Shown here: positions 31,910 to 33,046 of the stretch, piece by piece | Layout: each line of letters opens with the position of its first letter | Position numbering within the stretch: the stretch's first letter is position 1 | Assembly: GCA_949293185.1 (NCBI GenBank) | Contig: CASFCQ010000016.1 | Span: 1-33,046 of the forward strand | Reading direction: 5' to 3' | Source of the DNA: an uncultured bacterium | GTDB lineage: Bacteria > Cyanobacteriota > Vampirovibrionia > Gastranaerophilales > Gastranaerophilaceae | Length of the DNA stretch: 33,046 nucleotides | Notes under the pieces: model-generated | Seen by the model: only the letters and a program-made list of their open reading frames with translations | Told to the model about the DNA's origin: nothing | Database searches by the model: none | Program-made: the position numbers and the translations under genes

Positions 31910-33046
31910 TTTTCTTTCTTTGTATTTTCATATATTGTCACATATCCCTGATAACGAACATTTTCCGAACGAAAATCGTAAACCTGTTTAATTTTGAATC
32001 CTTTAGGTTCAAAGAAATTGTGATCAATATAGCATCTGGAATCCATAATAATTGCGCCATCTTTATACTGGTCGGAAGTATAGAATCCCCCGCCATGTTT
32101 TTCATATACACATGAAAATGGTCTGTATGTCGGATAATAAGCATTTCCGTTTTTGGCAATTTTATACTCAGTTTTTGTATCTTTTGTTTCTTTTAACATA
32201 ACTGTGCTTGTTATAACCTGTTTTGTTACAATAATATAATCGTAATCATCATATTTGTAATTAGGTGCATTTTCAGCCAGCAGTGTGTCTATGTTATATC
32301 CATGATTATTTAAAATATTCAATATATAGATATTGTCTAATGCATCCGGTATCAAGGCAATTTTTGCACCTTTAGGTGTTTTTTGCTCTATATAATCTCT
32401 CATATAACAATAAGCATTTTTTCCTTCAAATCCGACATATAAAGCACATCGTATGCGTTCTCTGGCATGCATAATTGTCGGGGTTTTTAAAATCACATTA
32501 AATATATCTATAAACCCTCTTCCAGAAAGATTTACGCTGATGATAACAAAATAAGACATTACAAAAAAGAATATTAAAAGTTTTATTATATTAGTCTTTT
32601 TAATATAAGAAACAGCAAGCAGAGGTGCTGAAATTACAATCAAAAAAGTTAAAAACCTTATACTGAATACCATGTAAGCTATTGAAAAAGAAAGACAGGC
32701 TACGTTTATCAAAAACATAATACCGAAAGCAAATATAACGTTAAGTTTTTTACTGTGTCTTTTTGCTGCTCCCGCTCCCAATACAACAGATGTAATCAAA
32801 GACGGTAAAAATACCAAAAATCCTAAAATACCTGCTCCGGTTTTTACATTAAGAAGTCTGTTATTTATTTCATTATTGTCAGACATTTCCACACCGAGAT
32901 CCATCGGTATATGTAAAAATGAAAGAACAGCTTCTCGTGCCTGCAATATATGATCACCGACATATTCACTGTATCTGAAACCGGAAAAATCGAAGAGCAT
33001 AAAGAAGTATTTAATATAATTAGCAACAAAAGCTTTAAATCCGCCT
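31906..33046 (-). CDS. Polytopic membrane protein, 5' end beyond the window (glycosyltransferase-like layout)
   Basis: Partial. The frame stays open past the ATG at 33000 to the window edge (upstream residues include GGFKAFVANYIKYFF), so the gene begins outside and the internal ATG is not its start. Within the visible 380 residues, about four hydrophobic helices (GILGFLVFLPSLITSVVLGA, VIFAFGIMFLINVACLSFSI, FLIVISAPLLAVSYI, LLIFFFVMSYFVIISVNLS) are followed by a soluble C-terminal domain (KGAKIALIPDALDNIYILNI, then YDDYDYIIVTK). This matches the C-terminal half of GT-C membrane glycosyltransferases (ArnT/PMT-like), but the catalytic N-terminus is not seen, so this is a guess. The operon promoter of the next gene overlaps its stop. 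Confidence 0.6.
   Translation of the reverse strand, partial: GGFKAFVANYIKYFFMLFDFSGFRYSEYVGDHILQAREAVLSFLHIPMDLGVEMSDNNEINNRLLNVKTGAGILGFLVFLPSLITSVVLGAGAAKRHSKKLNVIFAFGIMFLINVACLSFSIAYMVFSIRFLTFLIVISAPLLAVSYIKKTNIIKLLIFFFVMSYFVIISVNLSGRGFIDIFNVILKTPTIMHARERIRCALYVGFEGKNAYCYMRDYIEQKTPKGAKIALIPDALDNIYILNILNNHGYNIDTLLAENAPNYKYDDYDYIIVTKQVITSTVMLKETKDTKTEYKIAKNGNAYYPTYRPFSCVYEKHGGGFYTSDQYKDGAIIMDSRCYIDHNFFEPKGFKIKQVYDFRSENVRYQGYVTIYENTKKEN

Noticed and set aside
31766-31951. Plus-strand frame of 61 codons
   Set aside because: It lies opposite the promoter and riboswitch core, has no ribosome site, and its composition reflects the opposite strand.
1-33046. tRNA, rRNA, CRISPR, integrase or phage genes
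   Set aside because: I looked for T-loop-like sequences, regularly spaced repeats and mobile-element proteins and saw none that I could support.

Overview
The window looks like a chromosomal segment of an uncultured gut-type member of the Candidatus Gastranaerophilales (Vampirovibrionia/Melainabacteria, the non-photosynthetic sister lineage of Cyanobacteria). This assignment is inference. It rests on low GC, GTG/TTG starts with strong Shine-Dalgarno sites, cyanobacteria-like housekeeping proteins, many lineage-specific coiled-coil or one-membrane-segment proteins, and short proteins that open with an N-terminal F-[KR]-[GN] motif. I saw no phage, insertion sequence, CRISPR, tRNA or rRNA.

Layout. 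1-158 is a large imperfect palindrome with perfect 19-bp ends (MITE-like). 321-1946 holds a small hypothetical, then a STAS-domain protein overlapping rsmI. 1962-4412 is a full-length comEC, convergent with rsmI. 4519-8062 holds three lineage-type coiled-coil proteins, two of them large, convergent and separated by a run of hairpins. 8222-12380 has gatB, a Bax-inhibitor-1-like membrane protein, and a queE/dnaJ pair whose J-protein has only half of the usual zinc-finger region. 12586-18005 has hypothetical proteins, a two-GAF diguanylate cyclase and a secreted carboxypeptidase-regulatory-like protein. 18159-21066 is a detached end of the spc ribosomal operon (rpsE-rpmD-rplO-secY) with its own promoter and a structured leader. 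21332-28217 runs on the plus strand: a secreted TPR protein, dusB, a GIY-YIG protein, a membrane-anchored Slt-type lytic transglycosylase and a lone OppF/DppF-type ATPase. 28221-31683 is on the minus strand: a secreted NTF2-like protein and a three-gene operon of unknown function. 31906-33046 is the 3' end of a membrane protein cut by the window edge.

Most notable. Between the truncated membrane protein and the three-gene operon, on the minus strand, lies a near-consensus sigma-70 promoter (TTGACA-N17-TACAAT). It is followed at once by a cobalamin-riboswitch core and by a hairpin that would bury the Shine-Dalgarno of the first operon gene. The operon encodes a Cys/His-knuckle protein, an internally duplicated four-helix membrane protein and a helical-repeat protein, none of which I recognise as a known B12 gene. 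This is the best candidate for an undescribed system here: a B12-responsive envelope operon.

How the genes work together. Most of the window is housekeeping (tRNA amidation, rRNA and tRNA modification, ribosome and Sec translocon, chaperone, peptidoglycan turnover, DNA uptake), interleaved with lineage-specific envelope or cytoskeleton-like proteins whose jobs cannot be read from sequence alone.
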